Notes: a model not told the origin generated them from the sequence alone. A stretch of 42,614 nucleotides of DNA from an uncultured Gallionellaceae bacterium (GCA_903913145.1 CAIWKC010000439.1:1-42614); one strand, 5' to 3'. Shown: positions 27,346 to 36,920, counted from the stretch's first letter. Numbers and translations: made by a program.

Positions 27346-28161
27346 TTACGCCACAAACACCGCATCAATTGCGTGATCCAGAGTATCGCGAATATCAGCA
27401 TCATCTGTAATCGGTCGAACTAATGCCATGCGACATGCATCGCGTGGAGCAATACCTTGTTTAATCAAGGTTGCCGCATATACTAGCAATCGGGTAGAGA
27501 TACCTTCATCCAGCCCGTGTCCTTTCAAGTTACGCGCAGTCTCACCGATTTTTACTAACTTGGCTGATATATCAGCCCCTATTCCAGTTTCTTTACTGAC
27601 GATGCCGATTTCAACTTCTGATTTTGCGTAGTCAAATTCCAAGCCGGCAAAGCGTTGTTTGGTTGACTGCTTCAGATCTTTCATCAAATTCTGGTATCCG
27701 GGATTGTAGGAAATCACCAATTGAAAATCCGGGTGAGCCTGAACGAGTTCCCCTTTTTTATCCAGAGGCAATGTACGACGGTGATCGGTTAGAGGGTGAA
27801 TGACAACCGTTGTGTCTTGACGAGCTTCAACGATTTCATCCAGATAGCAGATCGCACCGTAGCGCGCAGCGAGTGTAAGTGGGCCATCCAGCCATCGAGT
27901 TCCGTTTGCATCCAATAAATAGCGTCCGACCAAGTCGGATGCTGTCATGTCTTCGTTGCAGGCAACAGTGATGAGTGGTTTGCCGAGTTTCCATGCCATA
28001 TGCTCAACAAATCGTGACTTCCCACACCCTGTGGGGCCTTTAAGCATGACGGGTAAGCGTGCCTTATAAGCTGCTTCGTAGAGCGCTATTTCATTACTTT
28101 GCGCCTGATAATACGGCTCTTGCGTAATTTGATATTGCTTGATGTCGAACGTTTCGCTCAT
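27346..28161 (-). CDS. cbbQ: RuBisCO activase AAA+ ATPase CbbQ
   Basis: This 271-aa MoxR-clade AAA+ ATPase forms the hexameric motor of CbbQO. Walker A is GPTGCGKS (about 42-49), Walker B CYLDEI (about 107), with TRLLVYAA and CRMALVRPI in the C-terminal lid. The start was set at the ATG at 28161 because GGAG lies 8 bases before it. Another ATG four codons upstream (28173) overlaps that signal. It is downstream of cbbM past a terminator and immediately upstream of cbbO. Confidence 0.95.
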   Translation of the reverse strand: MSETFDIKQYQITQEPYYQAQSNEIALYEAAYKARLPVMLKGPTGCGKSRFVEHMAWKLGKPLITVACNEDMTASDLVGRYLLDANGTRWLDGPLTLAARYGAICYLDEIVEARQDTTVVIHPLTDHRRTLPLDKKGELVQAHPDFQLVISYNPGYQNLMKDLKQSTKQRFAGLEFDYAKSEVEIGIVSKETGIGADISAKLVKIGETARNLKGHGLDEGISTRLLVYAATLIKQGIAPRDACRMALVRPITDDADIRDTLDHAIDAVFVA

Positions 28162-28210
28162 GCTGTTCTCCATAATTTGATACTTGAGTATTTATGTCGG
28201 GCTGTTCGGG

Positions 28211-28248
28211 TTAAAAAAACCCCTGCAAGAGTTTCCGGCAGGGGCTTC
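28211..28248 (-). terminator. intrinsic terminator after cbbM
   Basis: On the minus strand CCCCTGC (28244-28238) pairs with GCAGGGG (28226-28220) around an 11-base loop, followed by seven T residues and TTAA. It is 20-odd bases past the cbbM stop, so most transcripts should end there, with cbbQO served by read-through or a separate promoter. Confidence 0.85.
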
Positions 28249-28267
28249 TTTTTACACAGCGTTCTGC

Positions 28268-29647
28268 TTACTTGTGAACGCCCAGTTTTTGACGCCATCC
28301 AGGGAATATCTTGTCGGCATCTTTTGGGAAAGACTCGAACGCGCGTGCAAATTCTTTGTGCTCTTTCGCAAATTCGATCGGATCCGCTCCTGCCTTCCAG
28401 CATTCATACGATTGACGAAGTGAAATCGCGCCAGCCGCCGGTGAATCGATGTGGCCGTAAGAACCACCGCCTGCAGTGTTGATCACGTTGCCGTGGCCCA
28501 GATTTTCAAAGAACCCTGGCAGACGCAGCGCATTCATACCGCCGGAGATGATTGGTGTCGTTGGTTTCATGCCATACCACTCTTGATGGTAGAAAGGGCC
28601 ATCAACTGAATCACGTTCAATCATGTAAGCAATGATACGGTCATCTTTGCCGCCTTCCATTTTACCGAATCCCATTGTTCCTACGTGGATGCCGGAAGCA
28701 CCTTGCAGACGGGACATTTTCGCCAATACAAATGCAGTGTAGCCACGCTTGGAAGAAGGTGATGTCACAGCACCGTGACCGGCGCGGTGATAGTGCAAAT
28801 ACTGATTTGGATATTGACGGCGTGCTGTCGTAATCATGCCGGGACCGCCCACATAACCGTCAACCAGGAACGCCACCTTGTCTGCATCCGGGCCAAATGT
28901 TTCAAGCAAGTAATCAGCACGCGCGCACATTTCGTAATGGTCGTCAGCGGTAATGTTAGCTGAAAATAATTTGGCTTGGCCAGTTTCATCTTGCGCACGC
29001 TTCATTGCGTCATAAACGAGGGGCATCACTTTCTTCATTGGGCAGAACACTTGGTTGCCTTGCGGCTCATCGTTCTTGATGAAGTCGCCACCTAACCAAA
29101 ATTGGTAAGCCGCATTCGCAAATGGCTCAGGTCGCAGACCCAGCTTGGGTTTAATGATGGTGCCTGAAATGTATCCACCGTCTTTAATAGGACGGCCAAG
29201 AATGCGCCACATATCAGAAATATCTTTTGCGGGGCCGTCATACAGTTGCAGCATGCGTTGCGGAACGTAGAAATCTTGCATTTGCAGATTTTCAACATCA
29301 CCCATACCTTGGTTGTTACCAATTGCCAAAGTCAGGAAAGAAACGATCATCGCACGGCCATCAGTCACGTTGCGATCAAACAAATCATTTGGATAGGCGA
29401 CTTTCATCACGCCTTTGGCTTCATCGATTTCATATACAAGTGCGTCTACGCCTTTGGTAAAGTCGTCTGTCGTACTCACTTCAACGTTGGTTCCTGTTGA
29501 AGACTCAGCAGCGATGTGAGCGGCCGCTTCCAGGTAACCAACCCCTTTTGCTGGTGTCATCGTATACGCCACCAGAATATGCTTGCCGTTCTTGATTAAA
29601 TCGGCTTCTTTTAAATCCAAATTTGAATAACGTGCTGACTGATCCAT
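28268..29647 (-). CDS. cbbM: ribulose-1,5-bisphosphate carboxylase/oxygenase, form II
   Basis: This 459-aa form II RuBisCO large subunit fixes CO2 onto ribulose-1,5-bisphosphate. Active-site landmarks match the Rhodospirillum rubrum numbering exactly: Lys166 in IIKPKLG and the carbamylated Lys191 in [10 protein letters not shown]. The HYHRAGHGA block and the loop-6 lysine in TMGFGKMEG are also present. No small-subunit gene is present, as expected for form II. A perfect AGGAGG precedes the ATG, suggesting strong translation. The gene is divergent from cbbR and ends at a strong terminator. Confidence 0.99.
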   Translation of the reverse strand: MDQSARYSNLDLKEADLIKNGKHILVAYTMTPAKGVGYLEAAAHIAAESSTGTNVEVSTTDDFTKGVDALVYEIDEAKGVMKVAYPNDLFDRNVTDGRAMIVSFLTLAIGNNQGMGDVENLQMQDFYVPQRMLQLYDGPAKDISDMWRILGRPIKDGGYISGTIIKPKLGLRPEPFANAAYQFWLGGDFIKNDEPQGNQVFCPMKKVMPLVYDAMKRAQDETGQAKLFSANITADDHYEMCARADYLLETFGPDADKVAFLVDGYVGGPGMITTARRQYPNQYLHYHRAGHGAVTSPSSKRGYTAFVLAKMSRLQGASGIHVGTMGFGKMEGGKDDRIIAYMIERDSVDGPFYHQEWYGMKPTTPIISGGMNALRLPGFFENLGHGNVINTAGGGSYGHIDSPAAGAISLRQSYECWKAGADPIEFAKEHKEFARAFESFPKDADKIFPGWRQKLGVHK

Positions 29648-29690
29648 GTTTCCTCCTGATTAGTAATCAATGTATTTTCCAACTGGGTGA

Positions 29691-29719
29691 ACTATAGAGC
29701 CAACATATCATAAATAACA
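29691..29719 (-). promoter_or_regulatory. putative cbbM promoter
   Basis: On the minus strand a good -10, TATAGT (29696-29691), has a poor -35, TGTTAT (29719-29714), at 17-bp spacing. A better -35 hexamer, TTGACT (29724-29719), is too far at 22 bp. A weak -35 overlapped by a CbbR box fits an activator-dependent promoter. It lies about 45 bp before the cbbM ATG. Confidence 0.45.
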
Positions 29720-29723
29720 GTCA
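29711..29723. promoter_or_regulatory. putative CbbR box 1 (TNA-N7-TNA)
   Basis: TAA-ATAACAG-TCA fits the TNA-N7-TNA consensus of CbbR and other LysR regulators and overlaps the -35 region of the putative cbbM promoter. It is an imperfect dyad, as expected for a low-affinity activation half of a LysR operator. Confidence 0.5.
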
Positions 29724-29740
29724 ATTATTTTTATATGCAC

Positions 29741-29757
29741 CATAAGCGTTTCTTATG
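29741..29757. promoter_or_regulatory. putative CbbR box 2, perfect dyad
   Basis: CATAAG-cgttt-CTTATG is a perfect inverted repeat whose core TAA-GCGTTTC-TTA (29743-29755) matches both TNA-N7-TNA and T-N11-A. It is centred 32 bp from box 1, three helical turns, placing both on one face. It covers the -10 to -35 spacer of a possible cbbR promoter (TATGAT at 29754-29759), consistent with autorepression. Confidence 0.7.
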
Positions 29758-29771
29758 ATATAAATCGGATC

Positions 29772-30671
29772 ATGTTTCCAATTTCCCTGCGCCAACTTCA
29801 AGTCTTCGAAAGCGTTGCCCGCCATCTTAGCCATTCGCGTGCGGCGGCAGAACTGTATCTCTCCCAGCCCGCTGTGTCTATGCAAATCAAACAAGCCGAG
29901 TCTATAGTTGGCCTCCCCTTGTTTGAGCAACAGGGTAAAAAAATCTTTCTTACCGAAGCTGGCCGCGAAATGTTGCATTACAGCCGTAGTATTTTGCAGC
30001 TTGTTAATGAAATGGAATCGGTATTTGATGAGCTGAAAGGACTTGATCGTGGCCATCTGAATATCTCTGTTGTCAGTACTGCCAACTACTTTATGCCTCA
30101 GCTTCTGGCAACATTTATTCAGTCTCACCCTAAAATTCAAGTGAGCTTGTCTGTTGCTAACCGTGATGCGGTTATCAAGCAGCTTGCTGATAATAGTGCC
30201 GATTTGGCTATTATGGGTCAGCCCCCTGATGGCACGGAAATGCGGGCGGATGCCTTCATGCTGAATCCGCTTGTCGTCATCGCGTCACCTTCACATTCAT
30301 TGTCAAGCGCTAAATTGATTCAGCCACGACAGTTAGCAAATGAAATTTTTCTGTTGCGAGAACGTGGCTCAGGAACCCGCGGAGTGGTTGAGCGTTTTTT
30401 TTCCAAACACAAACTTGCTTTACCATTACACATGGAGATGGACACCAACGAAGCCATCAAACAATCCGTTCAAGCTGGAATGGGCATCGCCATCATCTCG
30501 CAACATAGCATTGAACTGGAATTGGAAACTAAGCGACTGGTTGTGCTCGATGTCGAACATTTTCCAATCCTTCGTCATTGGCACATCGTGCACCGTAAAG
30601 ATAAACGATCTTCAATCGCCGCGCAGGAGTTTGAGCGGTTCTTGCTGGATGCATCTCAAACGATAAAATGA
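29772..30671 (+). CDS. cbbR: LysR-family transcriptional regulator CbbR
   Basis: This 299-aa LysR regulator is expected to activate cbb genes in response to metabolites. The N-terminal winged helix-turn-helix (about 1-65) has LRQLQVFESVARHLSHSRAAAELYLSQPAVSMQIKQ, and the periplasmic-binding-protein-like effector domain covers about 88-299. Divergent placement from cbbM, with two CbbR-type boxes between, supports the name over a generic LysR. The ATG at 29772 lies 14 bp past box 2. Confidence 0.93.
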   Translation: MFPISLRQLQVFESVARHLSHSRAAAELYLSQPAVSMQIKQAESIVGLPLFEQQGKKIFLTEAGREMLHYSRSILQLVNEMESVFDELKGLDRGHLNISVVSTANYFMPQLLATFIQSHPKIQVSLSVANRDAVIKQLADNSADLAIMGQPPDGTEMRADAFMLNPLVVIASPSHSLSSAKLIQPRQLANEIFLLRERGSGTRGVVERFFSKHKLALPLHMEMDTNEAIKQSVQAGMGIAIISQHSIELELETKRLVVLDVEHFPILRHWHIVHRKDKRSSIAAQEFERFLLDASQTIK

Positions 30672-30748
30672 TAAACCGTATAAATTTATATTGAGTTGCC
30701 AGTAATGAGACTATTTAATAAAGACAGTAAATCACCCCTTGCATAAGT

Positions 30749-32839
30749 TCAACTCTTTGTGAGAAGCGCCTCAAATTCAACTATCGGCACGGGCTTGCTG
30801 AACAGGTATCCCTGATATGCCATACAACCTAAATGCTTGAGTAATGATTCCTGAGCTGCATTTTCAACCCCTTCCGCGATGATATTGAGGTGAAAGTTTT
30901 TTCCTAAATCAATCATGGTTTGCACCATAACGGCATCGTTTTGGTCGGATGTCATGTCGCGCACAAAGCTCTGGTCTATCTTTATTTGATCTAGCGGTAA
31001 TTGCTTCAAATACGATAGTGAAGAGTATCCTGTGCCGAAATCGTCCATTGACAACTTGACCCCCAATGCTTTCAGGGCATACATTTTGGATATAACTTCT
31101 GTAACATCCCTCAATACAACACTTTCAGTGAGTTCGATCTTTAAATGCGAAGCATCAAATCCATAAGTATGTAGCAGTGCCTTCACGGTCTCAACAAAGT
31201 CGGGTTGCTGGAATTGCTTTGCACTGACATTAACCGCCAGTGTGAGATGCATTGTTTTTTCTTGTTTTGACCAGATAGCAAGTTGTTTACAGGCAGTTTC
31301 GAAAACCCATTCACCAATTTCTAGAATCAGACTACTTTCTTCAGCAAGAGGAATGAAATCTGCGGGAGAAACTATGCCGCGTAGGGGATGAATCCACCTT
31401 ATTAGCGCTTCTGCTCCTAGCGCACGATGTTCGCTGTCCACCTGAATTTGATAATACAACTGCATCTGTCGCTCAGAAACGGCGCGACGTAAATCAGCTT
31501 CCATTGCTGCACGCATCTCAACTGCCAATTTCATTTCATTGTCAAAAAAACGCACAGCATCCCGACCCGACTCTTTAGCGCGATACATCGCCATGTCGGT
31601 ATGTTTTAGCAAGCTGCTGATCGATACTTCCTCGCCACGATAGATGCTTACACCAATGCTGGCGGAACTGGCATACTCCTTTTTATTGAGATCATAAGGT
31701 GAAATGAGTGCGCGTCGTATTTCTTCGGCAATCTTCGCCACTTTTTGGGTGGCTTGTTGGAAATCAACATCAACAGACTCAAGCAGTACTACGAAATCGT
31801 CTCCTCCCATACGCGCTACCGTGTCTCTGTTGCTCACGCAGTCTTTAATTCGTGTCGAAACTTCAACCAAAAGTAAATCTCCGTACTCATGCCCAAGTGT
31901 GTCGTTTACCGTTTTGAAATTATCCAGGTCGACAAAAAATACAGCGCCAAATAACTGACTAGTTGCTGACGCTGAAAGTGCTTTCTTGATTTTATCTAGC
32001 ATCAAGCGTCGGTTAGGCAGTTTTGTCAGCGTGTCGTGGTAGGCAAGGAAGTAAATTTCAGCGTCATCTATTAGCCGTTGATCATGTCCTATTTTTTCTC
32101 GACTGGATACCACTCCCAATCCAATGAGGCCAAACAGCCAAATCACACCATGGGTCAAAGATAATTCATATACCCGCTTTGATTGTTCTTCAGTGTACGG
32201 TCGCATTTTTACATAAGCACCGATTCCTCCACGAACTTCACCAGCCTTATAACCTTGTATAGCGTGACACTTGAGGCAGCCCTCCGTTATGAACAATGGT
32301 TTCATCAATCGTAAATAGGTCACATCACCTATGTTGGCAACTTCCATCAGTTCATTTGCACCTTGCTCAAAGCTTTTCAGCGCTTTGATTTCCCATTCGT
32401 CGGGTTTGTTATTGGGGTTTAAAAGCTTCAGGCTGGTAAGGTGACTCAAGTCCAATTTGTTTCCATTGAAATCATCCTGAACTTCCCTAATTACATAGGC
32501 AGGGTTCATCAATGTCAGCTTCATGCCAGTGGTGGTGACAACATCACGATCTGGGACTTTTAAATAGGGGTTGGGAGGAGTATGAGCCGACGGCTGAACA
32601 TAGATGCCACCGTGAGAGCCTACCCAATCGCGAAAACCTATATCTTTGGCAAGACTTGCGCGAGCAACTGCAGCAGCATTGTTTAACGTATTATGTTCGA
32701 GTTGATGGAGAGTCCATAGCAAGGAGCCTCCCAATAAGAGAGTCCATCCTACAAATATGTAAAGATATTTACGAAACATAATATTGTTTTCGTCGTTAGG
32801 CTTTATTTCCAAAATTGGTTGAGAATATTTGCCATTCAT
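30749..32839 (-). CDS. GGDEF-EAL c-di-GMP protein with DUF3365 haem-type sensor
   Basis: A 696-aa membrane signalling protein. A membrane span (about 24-44) is followed by a periplasmic DUF3365 domain with a c-type haem motif CLKCH (Cys188, Cys191, His192), a second span (about 240-256), a GGDEF domain (about 270-430, motif GGDDF) and an EAL domain (about 440-696). EAL catalytic residues look intact: EALIRW, VNVSAKQ, ELTES, DDFGTGYSS, IKIDQSF and AEGVE. The GGDEF motif is plausible, but the inhibitory RxxD site is replaced by SNRD. It may degrade and/or make c-di-GMP in response to redox or gas binding, which is inference. An alternative start at Met21 would remove a polar N-terminal tail. 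Confidence 0.93.
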   Translation of the reverse strand: MNGKYSQPILEIKPNDENNIMFRKYLYIFVGWTLLLGGSLLWTLHQLEHNTLNNAAAVARASLAKDIGFRDWVGSHGGIYVQPSAHTPPNPYLKVPDRDVVTTTGMKLTLMNPAYVIREVQDDFNGNKLDLSHLTSLKLLNPNNKPDEWEIKALKSFEQGANELMEVANIGDVTYLRLMKPLFITEGCLKCHAIQGYKAGEVRGGIGAYVKMRPYTEEQSKRVYELSLTHGVIWLFGLIGLGVVSSREKIGHDQRLIDDAEIYFLAYHDTLTKLPNRRLMLDKIKKALSASATSQLFGAVFFVDLDNFKTVNDTLGHEYGDLLLVEVSTRIKDCVSNRDTVARMGGDDFVVLLESVDVDFQQATQKVAKIAEEIRRALISPYDLNKKEYASSASIGVSIYRGEEVSISSLLKHTDMAMYRAKESGRDAVRFFDNEMKLAVEMRAAMEADLRRAVSERQMQLYYQIQVDSEHRALGAEALIRWIHPLRGIVSPADFIPLAEESSLILEIGEWVFETACKQLAIWSKQEKTMHLTLAVNVSAKQFQQPDFVETVKALLHTYGFDASHLKIELTESVVLRDVTEVISKMYALKALGVKLSMDDFGTGYSSLSYLKQLPLDQIKIDQSFVRDMTSDQNDAVMVQTMIDLGKNFHLNIIAEGVENAAQESLLKHLGCMAYQGYLFSKPVPIVEFEALLTKS

Positions 32840-33110
32840 AATCTCTATGGATTTATTTAAAGATTAGGCACAAATTCATAAAGCGCATCTTACATGCATC
32901 ATCATGCGCTTTTTCAAAAAGGGATGTTGCTCATTTGAGCAAATTAGACGTAAGGGACGGTGTGCCTTAAATGACACTTCTCGACAATATCTAAGGCAAA
33001 ACTGCCTGCTGTGAAACTGTTCTTCACGAACTCACCCCAGGAGCCACCTACAGAGATTACTCTTATTTTTTCTACCGCGAAACGGCCATTTGATTGATGC
33101 ATAAATCAAA
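32840..33110. other. dyad-rich intergenic region
   Basis: No gene is visible between the fba terminator and the GGDEF-EAL gene. Three dyads are: AAAGCGCAT (32880-32888) with ATGCGCTTT (32904-32912) followed by TT, shaped like a plus-strand terminator; the perfect palindrome TTGCTCA-TT-TGAGCAA (32927-32942); and TGCCTTA (32963-32969) with TAAGGCA (32992-32998). The second looks like a protein-binding site. A small transcript ending at the first dyad is possible, but no promoter was identified. Confidence 0.5.
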
Positions 33111-33134
33111 AAGCGACCCGAAGGTCGCTTTCTG
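33109..33134 (-). terminator. intrinsic terminator after fba
   Basis: On the minus strand AAAGCGACC-TTCG-GGTCGCTTTTT forms a stable hairpin with a UUCG-type tetraloop (stem 33128-33123 with 33118-33113) followed by T residues, about 20 bases past the fba stop. It ends the tkt-gap-pgk-pyk-fba block. Confidence 0.9.
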
Positions 33135-33154
33135 ACTTAAAGCTTACTGCAAAA

Positions 33155-34219
33155 TTACTTTACGATTGCCTTCAATTCGCCTTTGGCATAACGGCTTGCC
33201 ATGGCTTCCAGCGAGATCGGTTTAATCTTGCCTGCTTGCCCCGCAGCGCCGAATGCCTCGTAGCGCGCCTTGCATATTTCTTTCATCGCTTTGGTGGAAG
33301 CGGCCAAGAATTTGCGTGGATCGAAATCCTTCGGGTTCTGGGACAAGTAACGACGTACAGAGCCGCTTGAAGCCATGCGCAGGTCGGTGTCAATGTTGAC
33401 CTTACGTACACCGTGCTTAATGCCTTCGACGATTTCTTCTACCGGAACGCCATAAGTTTGTCCCATATCACCGCCGAATTCATTGATGATCTTGAGCCAC
33501 TCTTGAGGCACGGAAGATGAACCGTGCATGACCAGATGCGTATTTGGAATGCGCGCATGGATTTCTTTGATGCGGCTGATCGCCAAAGTATCACCTGTGG
33601 GTGGTTTGGTAAATTTATAAGCGCCGTGCGATGTGCCGATAGCAATCGCCAGCGCATCTACACCGGTTTGTTTTACAAACTGAGCTGCTTCTTCCGGATC
33701 TGTCAGTAATTGGTCATGGGTCAATACACCTTCGGCACCGTGTCCATCTTCTTTTTCACCCATGCCGCTTTCCAGCGAACCCAGGCAACCCAACTCACCT
33801 TCAACTGAAACGCCCACCGCATGAGACATATCCACCACACGGCGTGTTACTTCAACGTTGTATTCGAAAGATGCCGGTGTTTTCGCATCTTCTTTTAATG
33901 AACCATCCATCATCACACTGGAGAAATTCGATTTGATCGCGTTAATACATACTGCCGGTGACGCACCATGGTCCTGGTGCATGACGATTGGGATATGCGG
34001 ATAGGCTTCTACTGCCGCTTCAATGAGGTGGCGCAGGAACGCTTCACCGGCATACTTACGTGCACCGGCTGAGCCTTGCATGATCACCGGGCTGTTACAT
34101 TCGTCAGCCGCTTCCATGATTGCTTTTACTTGTTCCAGATTGTTGACATTAAACGCGGGCAAACCATAGCCATTTTCAGCCGCGTGGTCGAGAAGTTGAC
34201 GTAAAGATACGAGTGCCAT
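33155..34219 (-). CDS. fba: class II fructose-1,6-bisphosphate aldolase
   Basis: This 354-aa zinc aldolase (CbbA type) condenses dihydroxyacetone phosphate with glyceraldehyde-3-phosphate, and probably with erythrose-4-phosphate, in the Calvin cycle. Motifs: [10 protein letters not shown], the zinc and catalytic block VMHQDHGAS, the [11 protein letters not shown] block, GTSHGAYKF and [10 protein letters not shown], and NIDTDLRMA. The length and GSLESGMGE insert fit the class IIB proteobacterial type. A perfect AGGAGG precedes the ATG. It is the last gene of the second Calvin block. Confidence 0.96.
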   Translation of the reverse strand: MALVSLRQLLDHAAENGYGLPAFNVNNLEQVKAIMEAADECNSPVIMQGSAGARKYAGEAFLRHLIEAAVEAYPHIPIVMHQDHGASPAVCINAIKSNFSSVMMDGSLKEDAKTPASFEYNVEVTRRVVDMSHAVGVSVEGELGCLGSLESGMGEKEDGHGAEGVLTHDQLLTDPEEAAQFVKQTGVDALAIAIGTSHGAYKFTKPPTGDTLAISRIKEIHARIPNTHLVMHGSSSVPQEWLKIINEFGGDMGQTYGVPVEEIVEGIKHGVRKVNIDTDLRMASSGSVRRYLSQNPKDFDPRKFLAASTKAMKEICKARYEAFGAAGQAGKIKPISLEAMASRYAKGELKAIVK

Positions 34220-34283
34220 TTTTTCCTCCTGATAGATACTTATCTAACTACAAAAAATAAACTCTTTAGCCTGATTGGCTTTC

Positions 34284-35723
34284 CTAATTTTTTCGATGAT
34301 CCCCAACACGTACAATCTTCAGAGTATTGGTATGTCCCGCTTGGCCGATTGCTTCACCCACTGTCATTACAATCAGGTCGTCGTCTTGTACCAATCCTAA
34401 TCGCACAAGTTCATCTTCGGCTTGGCGCAGTGTCACCGAATGATCCTTTGAATCGCTCTTGAAAGCGATTGGATGCACGCCACTAAACAAGGTGACTTTG
34501 CTCAAAGTTGCTTCCATCGGTGTCATGGCAAAAATCGATGCGCCTGCACTTATACGCGACATCCACAAAGCGGTTGAACCAGATTGTGTGAGTGCAACGA
34601 TTGCCTTTACCTTAAAGTGTGAAGCGGCATACAGCGCCGACATCGCGATGGATTGATCAATACGGGTGAACTTGGAGATTTCCAAACGGTGATTAACAGC
34701 GCTGTCTTCTGTTTCTTCTTCGGCATTGATGCAAATTCTGGCCATTGCTTCAATCGTTTCAACCGGATAGTCACCCACAGCTGTTTCTGCTGACAACATC
34801 ACCGCATCCGTTCCATCCAATACGGCATTTGCAACATCGGATACTTCCGCACGTGTTGGAATCGGATTATTGATCATTGACTCCATCATTTGCGTGGCGG
34901 TAATGACCAATTTATTTCTGGCGCGCGCCATTTTGATCATTTTCTTTTGTAGACCCGGTACAGCCGCATCACCGACTTCCACCGACAAATCACCGCGTGC
35001 AACCATGATAACGTCTGACGCATCAATAATTTCGCCCAATACCGGGATAGCTTCAGCACGTTCAATCTTGGCAACCAGCAAACTTTTCCCGCCGGCAGCA
35101 TGCATGAGTTCTCGAGCTAAATTCATATCATCCGAAGAACGCGGGAAGGACACTGCCAAAAAGTCTGCTTTGATGAGCGCTGCCGTTTTGATGTCTTCCT
35201 TATCTTTATCCGTTAAAGCAGGCGCGGTAAGGCCTCCGCCTTTTCGGTTGATACCCTTGTTATTGGATAAGACACCTCCACGCACGACAACACAGTGCAC
35301 TTCTGTACCTTTAACCCCTGTGACATGAAACTCAAGCATCCCATCATTAAGTAATAGTACGGTGCCGATATCTACATCATGTGGTAATTCTTTGTAATCC
35401 AGTCCTACCCGCTCCTGGTTTCCCAAACCGTCCAATGAAGCATCGAGAATAAATTTGTCACCCTTTTCCAAAGTGATTTTGTCGTTTTCGAATTTTCGCA
35501 CGCGAATTTTCGGACCTTGCAAATCAGCCAAAATACCGATGGTTCGGCCAGCTGCTTTAGCTGCAGCTCTGACTGTATTTGCCCGACCCATATGGTCCTG
35601 TGCAGTGCCATGAGAGAAATTCATGCGTACAACGTCCACCCCGGCACGGATCATTTGCTCCAGTACTTTTTGGTCGCTCGATGCGGGACCAAGTGTTGCT
35701 ACTATTTTTGTTCTACGCAGCAT
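34284..35723 (-). CDS. pyk: pyruvate kinase
   Basis: This 479-aa enzyme converts phosphoenolpyruvate and ADP to pyruvate and ATP, draining fixed carbon from the Calvin cycle into central metabolism. Motifs: RTKIVATLGPAS at the N-terminus, RMNFSHG, the active-site MVARGDLSVEVG, ATQMMESM and MLSAETAVGDYP, and a C-terminal allosteric domain. It lies 15 bp downstream of pgk and 64 bp upstream of fba, which includes a weak AGCC-AATCA-GGCT hairpin. Confidence 0.97.
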   Translation of the reverse strand: MLRRTKIVATLGPASSDQKVLEQMIRAGVDVVRMNFSHGTAQDHMGRANTVRAAAKAAGRTIGILADLQGPKIRVRKFENDKITLEKGDKFILDASLDGLGNQERVGLDYKELPHDVDIGTVLLLNDGMLEFHVTGVKGTEVHCVVVRGGVLSNNKGINRKGGGLTAPALTDKDKEDIKTAALIKADFLAVSFPRSSDDMNLARELMHAAGGKSLLVAKIERAEAIPVLGEIIDASDVIMVARGDLSVEVGDAAVPGLQKKMIKMARARNKLVITATQMMESMINNPIPTRAEVSDVANAVLDGTDAVMLSAETAVGDYPVETIEAMARICINAEEETEDSAVNHRLEISKFTRIDQSIAMSALYAASHFKVKAIVALTQSGSTALWMSRISAGASIFAMTPMEATLSKVTLFSGVHPIAFKSDSKDHSVTLRQAEDELVRLGLVQDDDLIVMTVGEAIGQAGHTNTLKIVRVGDHRKN

Positions 35724-35738
35724 GAGAGTCCTAGTTGA

Positions 35739-36920
35739 TTATTTCTTTGCGCGTTGTTCGAGAATTTCCACCGCTGGCAATGTCTTGCCTTCAAGGAATT
35801 CCAGAAATGCACCGCCTGCGGTGGAGATGTAAGACACTTTGTCGTAGATATCGTATTTTTGAATCGCCGCGATAGTATCGCCGCCACCTGCCAGTGTAAA
35901 TGCTTTGGTATTGGCGATTGCCATGGCGATGGTTTTGGTGCCTTCCCCAAACTGGTCGAATTCAAACACGCCAACAGGACCGTTCCAAACTACAGTTCCC
36001 GCTTTCATGATGATATCGGCAATTTCCTTGGCTGACTTCGGACCAATGTCAAAAATCATGTCATCGCTAGTCACATCACTTGCGTCCTTTAAAACCGCTG
36101 GCTCATTGGCATCAAATTTCTTCCCAACGACAACATCAACCGCGATCGGAATGTTCGCACCGCGTTTCTTCATTTTTTCGATCAGTGCTTGAGCTGTCGG
36201 CACGAGATCATCTTCACATAAAGATTTTCCGACATTTTTGCCGACTGCTTTGAGGAAGGTATTGGCAATGCCGCCACCAACCACGAGCTGTTCACATTTT
36301 TCGGATAAAGATTCCAGCACAGTCAGCTTGGTCGACACTTTTGACCCACCAACGATCGCAACCATCGGACGGGCAGGGCTCAGCAGTGCTTTAGTCAAAG
36401 CATCCAGTTCTTCAGTGAGTAAAATACCGGCGGCTGCAGTAGGTGCAAATTTCGCCACGCCGTGTGTTGAAGCTTCCGCACGGTGTGCGGTGCCGAATGC
36501 ATCCATTACGAACACGTCGCATAAGGCTGCATATTTTTTTGCAGTTTCGTCCGCGTTCTTCTTTTCACCCTTGTTGAAGCGGCAGTTTTCCAGCAATACT
36601 AATTCGCCTTCTGCAACCTGAAAGCCACCATCTACCCAATCTTTGATCAAGCGAACTGGTTTGCCTAACTTGCTGGCGATGACGTCGGCAACAGGCTTGA
36701 GAGAATTCTCTTCCGAGTACACACCTTCTTCGGGTCTACCCAAGTGGGAAGTCACCATCACCTTTGCGCCCGCCTTCAAGGCGAAATTGATCGTAGCCAT
36801 CGATGCAGTTATGCGTGCATCAGAAGTCACTTTGCCATCTTTAACAGGAACATTTAAATCTGAGCGGATGAAGACACGCTTACCTTTAAGCGCCAAATCG
36901 GTCATTTTGATAACAGACAT
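35739..36920 (-). CDS. pgk: phosphoglycerate kinase
   Basis: This 393-aa enzyme phosphorylates 3-phosphoglycerate, the RuBisCO product, for reduction. Motifs: [25 protein letters not shown], the KVSTKLTVL segment, DIGPKSA, and [13 protein letters not shown] with the C-terminal GGGDTIAA. The start is the ATG at 36920, preceded by AAAGGA. A longer in-frame start at 36962 would fall inside the gap terminator and adds residues absent from the family. It follows gap by 66 bp. Confidence 0.97.
   Translation of the reverse strand: MSVIKMTDLALKGKRVFIRSDLNVPVKDGKVTSDARITASMATINFALKAGAKVMVTSHLGRPEEGVYSEENSLKPVADVIASKLGKPVRLIKDWVDGGFQVAEGELVLLENCRFNKGEKKNADETAKKYAALCDVFVMDAFGTAHRAEASTHGVAKFAPTAAAGILLTEELDALTKALLSPARPMVAIVGGSKVSTKLTVLESLSEKCEQLVVGGGIANTFLKAVGKNVGKSLCEDDLVPTAQALIEKMKKRGANIPIAVDVVVGKKFDANEPAVLKDASDVTSDDMIFDIGPKSAKEIADIIMKAGTVVWNGPVGVFEFDQFGEGTKTIAMAIANTKAFTLAGGGDTIAAIQKYDIYDKVSYISTAGGAFLEFLEGKTLPAVEILEQRAKK

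Noticed and set aside
28158-28482. Overlapping small frames around the cbbM 3' end and terminator
   Set aside because: They run through the terminator hairpin and the cbbM coding sequence; no ribosome site or homology.
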